From: an uncultured Candidatus Melainabacteria bacterium
GTDB lineage: Bacteria; Cyanobacteriota; Vampirovibrionia; Gastranaerophilales; Gastranaerophilaceae
DNA length: 64,000 nt
NCBI GenBank assembly: GCA_934718135.1
Contig: CAKUZW010000006.1
Span: 1-64,000 of the forward strand
Direction: 5' to 3'
Shown here: positions 32,046 through 41,159 of the stretch, in pieces
Numbering within the stretch: the first letter of the stretch is position 1
Layout of the letters: each line of letters starts with the position of its first letter
Translations under genes and position numbers: made by a program
Notes under the pieces: model-generated
What the model was told of the DNA's origin: nothing
The model's input: the letters and a program-made list of their open reading frames with translations, nothing else
Databases searched by the model: none

Positions 32046-34596
32046 AATTCAATTTTCTTGTTACATTTGAATACCAAAAACCTACGTTATTATCATATTT
32101 CTTAAGAATAGATTTTTCATAAGGAGAGAAAGTCGTTAATTCTTTAGGCAAATCCTTATTTTTTACTCTGCCACTTTCTTCTAAATCAGCCTTAGCTTTA
32201 TCAATCTTAGTGAATTTTTCATTTAGAGTTTTTAATTCTTGAACGGTCGGAATTTCTCCAATATCTTCAAGTTTTTTGATAATAGCATCTTTCTGATATG
32301 GTGAATTTAAAACCTGTCCGTCATTATCAACAACCCTTAAAACAGGCATAAATCGAGCCAACGTAGTAGAGGTTTCATTGAACCTTTTTATAAGATTTTT
32401 ATATAAATCCAAAGTTTTCTCTATCGGAGCATCTGCAGGAGCACCATTGGCAACATTGAAACCGCGAATAACATCTTCCTTATGTTCTTCAAACATTATT
32501 TTGCCTAAATCTTCAAAATGTTCTTTAAAATTGCCCCTTGGAGAATTATGCCCTAACAATTTGTATATCTGTTGGAATTGTTCTTCACTACAATTTTCTG
32601 ACTCTAGTATAGAAATATATTTTTCTAACTGCTTACAAATATCAACTTTATTATTTTTAACTTTTAGTCTTTTCGCAATCTTAGCAACTTCGTATTTATT
32701 AGCATATTGATCAATATCTTTTTCTAAGTTTTTGAGTTCAATAGACAAAGATATTTTACGGTTTACCCCAAGAGTAGCATGATACAAATTGTCCAAAAAA
32801 TCTGTTCTTATATAATCCAGTGCATCTTTATTTTTATATAGAGCGTCAAGCAATGTTTCCTTATCATTTGCAGGGAAATATTTTGTTAATTGTTCTTTTA
32901 CAATCGGATTCATTTTTCCTTTTTCAAGTTGTTGAATTAATAAACCCAAATTATCTGAAATCATTTTATCTTCATCAGGAAGATTTGCATCTTCAAGCAC
33001 TCTTTCAAGTTCTTCCCCTACATCAAGTTGTGTAATATATTGCAATCTATATGCTGCCGCTGCGGAATATAGATTTTTTGCCCGAGCCAACTCTTTATCA
33101 ACATGTGAAAATGATGATGATTTTGTTAGTTCATGAATATTATCAACCAACTCTAAAATTTCCGGAGCCTTTTTATCCAACATTTTAGAATTCTTATCCG
33201 GTAATGATACACTCAAAAATGCTTTTATTTTCTCTAGTTTTACATTTTTTGATTCATTAGGAATATAGGTAAAATCTTTAGAATAATTATTTACTTGAGT
33301 AATTTTTTTAGAATTTTTCACCTCTAATTTTAAAAGTTGAGCCATAATTTCTCTAATATCAGCACTGTCTGTATTAGGAGAAATATTGCGAATATCTTGC
33401 AATAACAATTTATTATATTTTGTTATTGTTTCTACATTATTTTTAGAGTCTACAGAATATTGGCTTGATTTATATTTATTCGCAATTTTACTCTTCTTTA
33501 TCTTTTCCAAACTTTCCTTAGCCTTCATCAAAGAGCGGAAATAATCTTGTTTAGGTCCTAATTCAGATCCTAAATTCAACTTCAAATGCGAATCATTCCA
33601 AACATCAAAATTCCTTTTATCAAAAGCAAGATAAGCTCCAACAATATCATTATTTGAACCCACAGTATCAGCTACACTCATCCAATACATTGAAGATGTA
33701 TCTAATATTCTATAACCTTTAGATAGTGCATAATTAAAGTCAATTTCACTTTTAGGAATAGGAACTTTTTTATGAGAACCTAAATTTGTAATATCGTAAA
33801 CTTGCAAATAATCACTTGCATCTAGTTCTGACATAACCATATCAACATAATTTGCCTTATCTTCATAAGCCATCAATTTTCTTGCAATAGAAATTGCAGC
33901 ACAAATACCGTGTTGTTTTTGGTTAATCGCTTTTATATTAGGAACCTTAGATTCAGGAGTATTAACGACAATATCATTAACCATTTCTGCTAAAGCCTGA
34001 GATTTTCTACCTTCTAGCTGAGGATTGATTTTATAATCATCACTCATAAAATAGTTAAAACGTTTCAAAATATACAACTTTTGAGAAGTCGGAACTTCAG
34101 ATGACACAACAAAATAATCCAAATTTGTTTTGATATTTTTAATATTACTATTAGAAATTTTATCCAAAGATTTGAAATCAATTTTTGTCAAAAGTTCTTT
34201 TCTTTGAGCCAAAATATCTTTCTCAATAGCCGTTAAAGGTTTATTGGGTTGGAAACTTTCCTGAACTTTTTTACTCAATTTTTCCTGAACCGTGCTATCA
34301 GACAAACTTAAAGATTTCTCCGCCGCACTTTTTAACTTTTTATTCCAGTCATTATAAGAGTTTTTACCCAAATTAATATTGGTGCCGTATTTTAGATTAT
34401 CTGAAACATCTACCAAAAAATTGATATTATCATCCCCGGGAATATTTCCCAAATTCTCAATAGCTTCGTTAATTCGTCTTTGATTTGGAACATTTAAATC
34501 ATAAGGATTATCAGTTTTCAATTGTGAAACAGTATTTCTATCTTGTCTTTTTCCCTTAAAATTCAGATTATAAAGATTAATATTAAAAATTCTCAT
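32002..34596 (-). CDS. Giant protein, N-terminal part of a papain-like protease (Cys half)
   Basis: 864 residues from the ATG at 34596, which follows GGGGA by 5 nt; an ATG 12 nt earlier (34608) is possible. The N-terminus reads MRIFNINLYNLNFKGKR, a short NFKG motif. The stretch INQKQHGICAAIS matches the active-site block of papain (N-Q-x4-G-x-C-x-A): Gln six residues before C236 (numbered from 34608) would form the oxyanion hole. The rest is helical. It ends 44 nt into the next ORF, which carries the His and Asn motifs. Deleting one T in the AATTATG at the junction would fuse the two frames. The role of the intact ~1,985-residue protein is unknown; a cytoplasmic or exported effector-type protease is possible. 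Confidence 0.65.
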   Translation of the reverse strand: MRIFNINLYNLNFKGKRQDRNTVSQLKTDNPYDLNVPNQRRINEAIENLGNIPGDDNINFLVDVSDNLKYGTNINLGKNSYNDWNKKLKSAAEKSLSLSDSTVQEKLSKKVQESFQPNKPLTAIEKDILAQRKELLTKIDFKSLDKISNSNIKNIKTNLDYFVVSSEVPTSQKLYILKRFNYFMSDDYKINPQLEGRKSQALAEMVNDIVVNTPESKVPNIKAINQKQHGICAAISIARKLMAYEDKANYVDMVMSELDASDYLQVYDITNLGSHKKVPIPKSEIDFNYALSKGYRILDTSSMYWMSVADTVGSNNDIVGAYLAFDKRNFDVWNDSHLKLNLGSELGPKQDYFRSLMKAKESLEKIKKSKIANKYKSSQYSVDSKNNVETITKYNKLLLQDIRNISPNTDSADIREIMAQLLKLEVKNSKKITQVNNYSKDFTYIPNESKNVKLEKIKAFLSVSLPDKNSKMLDKKAPEILELVDNIHELTKSSSFSHVDKELARAKNLYSAAAAYRLQYITQLDVGEELERVLEDANLPDEDKMISDNLGLLIQQLEKGKMNPIVKEQLTKYFPANDKETLLDALYKNKDALDYIRTDFLDNLYHATLGVNRKISLSIELKNLEKDIDQYANKYEVAKIAKRLKVKNNKVDICKQLEKYISILESENCSEEQFQQIYKLLGHNSPRGNFKEHFEDLGKIMFEEHKEDVIRGFNVANGAPADAPIEKTLDLYKNLIKRFNETSTTLARFMPVLRVVDNDGQVLNSPYQKDAIIKKLEDIGEIPTVQELKTLNEKFTKIDKAKADLEESGRVKNKDLPKELTTFSPYEKSILKKYDNNVGFWYSNVTRKLNYEYKGYQRTVKRYA

Positions 34597-34720
34597 AAAA
34601 TTCCCCATTACATTATTTACAATTTAAACACTCTAAAAATATTTTTTGACAATTGTAGTAGAAAATATTAAGAATCTGTAACGTTTTTATGCTAATATTT
34701 TAATAAGAGAGGATAATACT

Positions 34721-34993
34721 ATGTCAGAAGAAATTTTAGAATACCAAACAAGTGGTACATGTTGCCAACTTATGCAAGTAAAAATCGAAGATAACAAAAT
34801 TGTTGATGCTCAATTTCTTGGTGGTTGTAACGGAAACCTTAAAGGTATCAGAAGCTTAATCATCGGAATGTATATCGACGATGTAATTGAAAAACTACAA
34901 GGAATCACTTGTGGTTCAAAATCAACAAGTTGTCCAGACCAATTAGCAAAATGTTTGATTGAATACAAAACTAAGAAAGCAGCAGCAGTTTAG
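34721..34993 (+). CDS. TSCPD-domain small protein (TIGR03905 type)
   Basis: 90 residues with four conserved Cys in the order GTCCQ, GGCNGN, TCGSKSTSCPDQ and KC; the TSCPD tetrapeptide gives the domain its name. This domain occurs alone in anaerobes and as a C-terminal extension of some class II ribonucleotide reductases. The Cys pattern suggests metal binding. GAGAGGATAATACT precedes the ATG, and TTGACA occurs upstream at 34646. Function not established in the family. Confidence 0.88.
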   Translation: MSEEILEYQTSGTCCQLMQVKIEDNKIVDAQFLGGCNGNLKGIRSLIIGMYIDDVIEKLQGITCGSKSTSCPDQLAKCLIEYKTKKAAAV

Positions 34994-35506
34994 TTGTGTT
35001 TTTTCTTGGAAAGCACTAAGTTCGTTATGTTTTTATTATTAAGTCACTCTGGAGTCGTCATCCTGAGGGCACGCGAGCAGAGGATGTAAGGCGTGAGCCG
35101 TATCCGTTTAATGCGAGCGTGAAGAGTCCGAAGGATCTACAAACACAAAATCATGTCATTACGAGGAAAACGAACCGAGCAGAGTGCGGAGCTGTCTGCC
35201 AAAACGATAGGCTGTCCGCAGGACATATTTGGCAGACACGGAGTCACGTTTATGGCGAGGTGAAGTGTCAGGCAGAAGTACGAAGTGACGTAGTAATCCC
35301 AAACAAATTAGGCAATGGTGACACTTGTCAGGGATTGCGACACTGGAGACTATTGTCTAATCTGAAAAATAATTTCTCAAGACCCGTTCGAAATGACATG
35401 GATAATAAAAATAAGCTGGATTGCTTCGCATTCGCTCGCAATGACGAAAAAACTGTAAAGAACTTATTCCCTTGTTCCTTTTTCCTTATTCCTTTAACAA
35501 CCAACT
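34994..35506. repeat. Pilin-leader-type repeat block without a pilin gene
   Basis: About 500 bp of higher-GC repeats between the TSCPD gene and proA. In order: GTCATCCTGAGGGCACGCGAGC, the CGAAGGATCTAC to GTAGTAATCCC element (35129-35306), a GACACTTGTCAGGGATTGCGACACTGG segment, the GGATTGCTTCGCATTCGCTCGCAATGAC element and the AACTTATTCCC pyrimidine stretch. The same units, in the same order, make up the leader of the pilin at 54199. A 159-codon open frame runs through but has no start site or pilin domain. It looks like a relic of a leader block, or an element reservoir. Confidence 0.8.
35129..35306 (+). repeat. 178-bp element, inverted copy of 26596-26773
   Basis: From CGAAGGATCTAC to GTAGTAATCCCAAACAA the sequence is the reverse complement of 26596-26773 with roughly ten differences by eye and no length change. 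The central 110 bp is GC-richer than the genome and appears identical. Confidence 0.88.
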
Positions 35507-36757
35507 TTAACCAATATCCTTATGATGAAAATGTTTTGTGCCTTTTACATAATCATCTACAATATTTCCGTTACCGACAAGTTTGTACTTGTAAATAGTT
35601 AACCCTTCAAGTCCAACTGGTCCTCTTGCGTGAGTTTTGTTAGTTGAAATTCCAACTTCTGCACCAAAACCATATCTAAATCCATCAGCAAAACGAGTTG
35701 AAGCATTCATATAAACCCCTGCGGAATCTACATTGTTCATGAATTTTTCTGCATTTTGGATGTCTTTTGTAATAATACTATCTGTATGTCCTGAACCGAA
35801 AGTATTTATGTGCTCAATTGCTTCGTCAACAGAATTTACAAACTTGTATGATAAAATTTTGTCACCATATTCAGTTGACCAATCATCAGGATTTGGAACA
35901 AGTTTTATTTCTGATAACTGTAATGATGCCAAAAGGTCGTTAGCCTTTGGAAAATCCTTGTGTATTAATAGTGTTTCTACAGCATTACAAGCACTTGGAT
36001 ACTGAGTTTTGGCATCAATCACAACTCGAGATGCCATTTCAATATCTGCGGACTCATCAACAAAAATATGGCAAATTCCACTAGCATGCCCGAGAACAGG
36101 AATTTTTGTATTTTCTTTTATAAATTTAACCAAATTATTTCCACCACGAGGAATAATTAAATTGATATAATTGTCGCATTTTAGCATTTGGGCAACATCA
36201 TCTCTAGTGAAAACTTGTTGTACAACATTTTCAGGAAATCCTTCAACTTCACTTAAAGCAGAATTAATAATTTCCATAATTTTTTCATTCGTGTGTTTTG
36301 ATTCTTTTCCACCTTTTAGAATTACAGCATTTGAGGATTTGATTGCAAGAGATGAAATTTGCGAAATCACATCAGGCCTTGCTTCAAAAATAATTCCTAA
36401 AACCCCGATTGGACAAGAAATTTTTGTTAATGTCAAATCTGAATCTAATTCTCTTTTGAAAAGAATTTTGCCGATTGGATCATCCAAATTTGCGATATCA
36501 CGAACCCCTTGAATCATATCACGCATCTTGTTTTCATCAAGTTTTAGACGATTGAATGTGGATTTTGTAATTTCTCCATTTCCAACCAATTTTTCTGCTT
36601 CTTCCAAATCTTTTTTGTTGGCTTCAAAGATTTCAGCTTTATGAGTTTCAAAAAAATCAGCAATATTATTCAATGCAGAATTCTTAATATCAGTATTTAA
36701 TTCTGCAATTTTTAAAGATGCTTGTTTTGCATTTTTGGCAATTTCGATAAAATCCAA
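35507..36757 (-). CDS. proA: Glutamate-5-semialdehyde dehydrogenase (gamma-glutamyl phosphate reductase)
   Basis: 416 residues. Second step of proline synthesis. Aldehyde dehydrogenase fold with the active-site Cys in YPSACNAVETLLIH, and the family C-terminus FGAEVGISTNKTHARGPVGL. The start is TTG at 36757 with AGGAGAACAACA upstream. It is 14 bp behind proB in a proBA operon. Its stop abuts a block of repeats at 34994-35506. Confidence 0.95.
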   Translation of the reverse strand: MDFIEIAKNAKQASLKIAELNTDIKNSALNNIADFFETHKAEIFEANKKDLEEAEKLVGNGEITKSTFNRLKLDENKMRDMIQGVRDIANLDDPIGKILFKRELDSDLTLTKISCPIGVLGIIFEARPDVISQISSLAIKSSNAVILKGGKESKHTNEKIMEIINSALSEVEGFPENVVQQVFTRDDVAQMLKCDNYINLIIPRGGNNLVKFIKENTKIPVLGHASGICHIFVDESADIEMASRVVIDAKTQYPSACNAVETLLIHKDFPKANDLLASLQLSEIKLVPNPDDWSTEYGDKILSYKFVNSVDEAIEHINTFGSGHTDSIITKDIQNAEKFMNNVDSAGVYMNASTRFADGFRYGFGAEVGISTNKTHARGPVGLEGLTIYKYKLVGNGNIVDDYVKGTKHFHHKDIG

Positions 36758-36771
36758 TGTTGTTCTCCTAA

Positions 36772-37920
36772 TTATAGAATTGTAATATTGTCACGAGTGA
36801 TGATTGCGTCATAGTTTTTGAAGCCCAAAATATCCGCAATATTATCTGAATGTGAACCGATAACTTTTTTACAAGAATCAGAGTCATAATTCACAATACC
36901 ACGAGCAAATTCTTGCTTATTTTCATCCAAAATAGAAATCACATCACCTTTTTGGAAGTGATTTTTAACCCCGATAACTCCAATTGGCAGTAAACTTTTT
37001 TCTTTAGAAATCAGTGCATGTTTAGCACCATCATTTACGATAATTTTACCTACAATATTTGTAGCATAGCCAATCCAGCGTTTTTTATCAGAAAGATTTT
37101 CGTCTGACGGTAGGAACATTGTACCTAAATCTTCGCCTTCAAAAATTCTTTTGATTATATAAGGCTGTTTCCCGTTTGCGATAAGAACTTTACCGCCAAA
37201 TCTTGTAACAAGTCTTGCGGATTTCAATTTTGTTTCCATACCGCCACGTCCGCCGTCAGAAACACCTGAAGCTAGAGCAAGAATACTATCATTAACTTCT
37301 TGAACAGATTTAATTAATTTTGCATTCGGATTAGATTTCGGATTATCGTCATACAATCCGTCAATGTCAGAGAGAATAATCAGCAAATCTGCATCTAATT
37401 CACTTGCAACAAGGGCAGACAATTTGTCATTATCAGAAAAACAAACCTGCATATCTTCTTTGACATAACGCAATGCAACATCAAGAGTTGAAACTGTATC
37501 ATTTTGGTTGATTACAGGAATTACACCAAGTTCAAGCAGTTTGTTAAATGTTGTTCTCAAACTCAAATATCTTTGGCGAATAGAAAAATCATCTTCTGTC
37601 AAAAGAATTTGAGCAGCGGTCAATCCATAAGTATCAAAACCGTTTTCATAAATTGACATCAATTTACCTTGTCCAATAGCAGCACATGCCTGTTTTAGTG
37701 CAGTTCCGCTTGTATCTTCAAGCCCAAGTCTTTTTTTACCCAAACCAACAGCTCCGGAAGTTACAATAATAACTTCTTTACCTGACTTCACTAAACGAGC
37801 GATATCTTCAATAAAAGTGTACACTCTTGGTAATGAAACGTACCCGTCATCGTTTCTTAATACGTTAGTTCCAAGTTTTATAACAATACGTTTTGCCTTA
37901 ATAAATTCAAATCTATCCAT
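36772..37920 (-). CDS. proB: Glutamate 5-kinase
   Basis: 382 residues. First step of proline synthesis, using ATP to phosphorylate glutamate. Amino-acid kinase domain (VIKLGTNVLRN at the start, then SGAVGLGKKRLG, and GGRGGMETKLKSA), followed by a C-terminal PUA domain (about 275-370). Full-length type with PUA, usually feedback-inhibited by proline. Leads the proBA operon. Confidence 0.95.
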   Translation of the reverse strand: MDRFEFIKAKRIVIKLGTNVLRNDDGYVSLPRVYTFIEDIARLVKSGKEVIIVTSGAVGLGKKRLGLEDTSGTALKQACAAIGQGKLMSIYENGFDTYGLTAAQILLTEDDFSIRQRYLSLRTTFNKLLELGVIPVINQNDTVSTLDVALRYVKEDMQVCFSDNDKLSALVASELDADLLIILSDIDGLYDDNPKSNPNAKLIKSVQEVNDSILALASGVSDGGRGGMETKLKSARLVTRFGGKVLIANGKQPYIIKRIFEGEDLGTMFLPSDENLSDKKRWIGYATNIVGKIIVNDGAKHALISKEKSLLPIGVIGVKNHFQKGDVISILDENKQEFARGIVNYDSDSCKKVIGSHSDNIADILGFKNYDAIITRDNITIL

Positions 37921-38040
37921 ACCCGAATTTTACCACGGAGAATAAAATATTAAAAGGCAAATAAAAAATTATAAGAATTGATTAATTTTTATGATTTACT
38001 ATAATTTTAGTAACAAAATTTAAAAGAGGTTTGGAAAAGT

Positions 38041-39090
38041 ATGATTATAATTATGGAACCTAGTGCTACCCCCGAAAATATTTCTGAGGTTACAGAATTA
38101 TTAAAAGAACATGGTTTTCAAGTCATTGTGCATGAAGGCGATGTTCACACAGTTATTGACGCATTAGGTGATAAAACTACATTATCCCCAAGCAGAATTG
38201 ATGCAATGGATGGAGTTAAACAAATAAAATTCATCAGGGAACCATTCAGGCTTGCATCTCGTGATAGACAATCAGAAGACACTGTTATTGAATTTCCAAA
38301 TGGAGTAAAAATCGGAGGAGCAAATCGACCTGTTTATATGGTTGGGCCATGTTCTGTAGAAGAGGATTATAACGGACTTTTGCAAGTTGCAATTGCTGCA
38401 AAAGAAATGGGGTGCCAATTTTTAAGAGGTGGAGCTTTCAAACCAAGAACATCCCCTTATGATTTTGACGGTTTGGGAGAAAAAGCTCTAAAGTATTTAG
38501 CTAAAGCAAAAGAAGAAACAGGATTGCTTGTTGTGACAGAATTGATGGATGTTGCAGATTTGGATATAATAAGCGAATATGCAGACTTAATTCAAATCGG
38601 AGCCCGAAATATGCAAAACTTCAGACTCCTAAAAGCTGTCGGGAAATGTAACAAACCCGTACTTTTAAAAAGAGGTCCTGCTAGCACAATCAGAGAATTT
38701 TTACTGGCTGCAGAACATATTATGTACAACGGAAACCCAAATGTAATCTTATGCGAAAGAGGTTTGAAGAGTTTTGATAGTGCATTTACAAGGAACCTTC
38801 TTGATATATCAGCAATTCCGGTTCTAAAAAAATATTCTCACCTCCCTGTAATTGTTGACCCAAGCCATGGGACAGGTCAAAGATATTTAATCGAACCAAT
38901 GGCAAAAGCAGGACTGGTTGCAGGAGCTGACGGAGTTATGGTAGAAGTTCACCACAACCCTTCCCAAGCACTTAGTGACGGAAAACAAAGTTTATCAATC
39001 CCACAATTCAAAGATATATTTACAAAATTAAACAATATGGTAGATATTTTACATTTGGATAAAAAGCTTGCTATGTCTAACATTGAGTAG
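38041..39090 (+). CDS. aroF: 3-deoxy-7-phosphoheptulonate synthase (DAHP synthase), AroF/TM0343 type
   Basis: 349 residues. First step of the shikimate pathway, condensing erythrose-4-phosphate with phosphoenolpyruvate. N-terminal ferredoxin-like regulatory domain (1-70), then a TIM barrel with GPCSVE, FLRGGAFKPRTSPYDF, LLKRGPAST and DPSHGTG motifs of type I-beta enzymes. AGAGG lies upstream of the ATG. The N-terminal domain in relatives gives Tyr/Phe feedback control. A prephenate dehydrogenase gene lies about 1.3 kb away on the other strand. Confidence 0.93.
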   Translation: MIIIMEPSATPENISEVTELLKEHGFQVIVHEGDVHTVIDALGDKTTLSPSRIDAMDGVKQIKFIREPFRLASRDRQSEDTVIEFPNGVKIGGANRPVYMVGPCSVEEDYNGLLQVAIAAKEMGCQFLRGGAFKPRTSPYDFDGLGEKALKYLAKAKEETGLLVVTELMDVADLDIISEYADLIQIGARNMQNFRLLKAVGKCNKPVLLKRGPASTIREFLLAAEHIMYNGNPNVILCERGLKSFDSAFTRNLLDISAIPVLKKYSHLPVIVDPSHGTGQRYLIEPMAKAGLVAGADGVMVEVHHNPSQALSDGKQSLSIPQFKDIFTKLNNMVDILHLDKKLAMSNIE

Positions 39091-39213
39091 GTTAAAGCAG
39101 GATATTATATTACGAAATATTAACATTTATTTATTATTTTTAGCAATTTAGCAAAAAAAATTTTGTTTATATCTTTGTAAGGTAAAAAGGAAAAGGCAGA
39201 AAGGAATTATTTT

Positions 39214-40314
39214 ATGGATTCAGTAGGAATGGTAGGGAACTATGGTTATGTACCCCAAATCAAAACATTTACAGCTCAAACCCGAGCTATCCAAACTCCT
39301 GTCTTTGCAGGAGAAACTATAGACCCACAAGCTCAAGAAAAAACAGCAAAACGTAAAAAAAATCTTATTAATCTTGTAGGTGCCGCAGTCGTAGCCGCTG
39401 GAACATTTTTGTTCTTAAAGAAAACTAAAATGGGACAAAACTTGTTAACAAAATTGAAAGATTTGTTCAAAGGTAAAAAAGCAAATGTAGCCGGTGGTAA
39501 AACAACTTCATCTGTAGTAAAAGAAGGAATTAAACAAAATAAACCAAAATCTAAAATAAAAATTGTTTCAGAACATGCTGATTTAAGACCAAATCAAAAA
39601 GTTAAAATGAAAAATGGTGGCGGAAAGGAAGAAATCCACAAAGTAAGACGTAATAAAAAACAAATTATTGAACAAACAAGATTACGCGAACAAATGGAAG
39701 CTTTCACAGAAAAAGATTTAGAAGCATATAGCAAATCTTTAGGAGCTCCGGCAACAGCAGAAGAACATGCATTTATCGCAGCAAACAATAAAGAAGCAAC
39801 AACATCTTTAGCTGACGTTATGGAATCTAAAGGCATCAAAAGAGGCAAAAACAAAAGTAGACGAGTAGTTCTTCAACAAGAACCAAAAGTAACACCACAA
39901 ACAGTGAAACCGGCAGCAGCTCCCGTAACTGATACATCTGCAAAAATAGCAGACTTACAAGCTCAAATTGCAAAACAAGAAGAACAAATTGCAAAATACT
40001 CAAAACCTGGAATGGAAAGATGGGCAAAACCGGCTCAAGCTCGTAAAACTAAATTAGAAGCTGAATTGAACCAATTGTTACATCCAAATTCTAAACCTCC
40101 GGTAGCTCCAACAATTTCTCCTGAAGTAAAGAAAGAACAAATCGAGGCAGCATGGGCTCAACAAGGCAAAGTTAATCCTCCAAAAGCTCCAAAAATTGAT
40201 ATTCCGACAAGAAACGACGTATTCGCTCGATCTGAAGCTGAAGCAGCAAAAATGGCTAAAGAAATGGCTAAAGAAGAAGCTGAAACTCTAGCAAGAATGT
40301 TTCCTGAAGAATAA
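39214..40314 (+). CDS. Hypothetical membrane-anchored protein
   Basis: 366 residues. After an N-terminal segment with TPVFAGETI, there is one membrane helix (about 48-66, LINLVGAAVVAAGTFLFL), then a long Lys/Ala/Gln-rich, mostly helical and partly coiled-coil region (SAKIADLQAQIAKQEEQIAK around 242-262) and a Pro-rich linker. AGAAAGGAATTATTTT precedes the ATG. No known domain. It shares the short PxFxG-like N-terminal motif with other proteins here. Confidence 0.65.
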   Translation: MDSVGMVGNYGYVPQIKTFTAQTRAIQTPVFAGETIDPQAQEKTAKRKKNLINLVGAAVVAAGTFLFLKKTKMGQNLLTKLKDLFKGKKANVAGGKTTSSVVKEGIKQNKPKSKIKIVSEHADLRPNQKVKMKNGGGKEEIHKVRRNKKQIIEQTRLREQMEAFTEKDLEAYSKSLGAPATAEEHAFIAANNKEATTSLADVMESKGIKRGKNKSRRVVLQQEPKVTPQTVKPAAAPVTDTSAKIADLQAQIAKQEEQIAKYSKPGMERWAKPAQARKTKLEAELNQLLHPNSKPPVAPTISPEVKKEQIEAAWAQQGKVNPPKAPKIDIPTRNDVFARSEAEAAKMAKEMAKEEAETLARMFPEE

Positions 40315-40350
40315 CAATACAAAGCATCCTTTAAAATAACTTCCAAATTT

Positions 40351-41103
40351 CTATAAAAACATTGATTGGCGATTTAATTTAATCTCACTTATCTGAGCAA
40401 GATAATCCGAGTTAGTTAAATCGCCAATTGATTTATATAATTTTAAAATACTTGTTTGAATATTATCACTATTCATTTCAATCATATCATTTGCCATTTC
40501 AACATTCGACATCGCAAGCCGTGTCATATCACGAAATCCTGATGATGCCATTTGCATCGCAAGTTCATTATCCTGTGCAGTTTTAAAAATAGCTTGAGCA
40601 ATCAACATTGGCATGTGCGAAATCAAAGCTGCAGCTTCATCATGTTTTTCGGGTGTTGTAATTATGACCTTTGCACCCAGTTGTGTAATTATTTCGACCA
40701 AATTTTCATCACTGCCCCAAACAGGAGTTAAGACCCATTTTTTGCCTTTGAATAACCCTTCCATTGAGTTTTCAAAGCCCTGATGTTCAGTCCCTGCCAT
40801 TGGGTGAGAAGGAATAAATTTGTATGGACGTTTTTTCTTTGATACAAATTGTTTTAGAGAACAAACATCGGTTACAATTGTGTCAGGGAGCACAATTTGC
40901 TCTAATTTATCTAAGATTTCTAGAGTTTTATTCATTGCAGAACATACAAAAATAATGTCACAAGTTTTTAGAACATCATAATTTTTATAAATTCCAACCC
41001 CATTTTGAGATTGAGATACCGCAATGACTTCATAATCAAGCTTTATCAAATCACGATATATAGAACCACCAATCAAACCAAGTCCGACAACTCCGATTTT
41101 CAT
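40351..41103 (-). CDS. tyrA: Prephenate dehydrogenase
   Basis: 250 residues from the ATG at 41103, which follows AAAGGAGAATTTT; a longer frame starts at 41124. Rossmann NAD(P) motif GVVGLGLIGGS at the N-terminus, then the PMAGTEHQGF motif and the helical dimerisation domain. Converts prephenate to 4-hydroxyphenylpyruvate (or arogenate to tyrosine). No ACT domain. Substrate choice cannot be told from the sequence. Confidence 0.9.
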   Translation of the reverse strand: MKIGVVGLGLIGGSIYRDLIKLDYEVIAVSQSQNGVGIYKNYDVLKTCDIIFVCSAMNKTLEILDKLEQIVLPDTIVTDVCSLKQFVSKKKRPYKFIPSHPMAGTEHQGFENSMEGLFKGKKWVLTPVWGSDENLVEIITQLGAKVIITTPEKHDEAAALISHMPMLIAQAIFKTAQDNELAMQMASSGFRDMTRLAMSNVEMANDMIEMNSDNIQTSILKLYKSIGDLTNSDYLAQISEIKLNRQSMFL

Positions 41104-41159
41104 AAAATTCTCCTTTGGTATCAATATATCATGAAGATAAATATTATTGATTATAAACT

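Noticed and set aside
31990..32060. Programmed -1 ribosomal frameshift between the two giant ORFs
   Set aside because: The second frame is +1 relative to the first and I see no X-XXY-YYZ slippery heptamer in the overlap. A single-base insertion or +1 event fits better, and neither can be decided from sequence alone.
35119..35598. 159-codon open frame on the plus strand
   Set aside because: It is the translation of dispersed repeats (GLRHWRLL, LDCFAFARND) and runs into antisense proA. It has no ribosome-binding site or pilin domain, so I treat the region as repeats.
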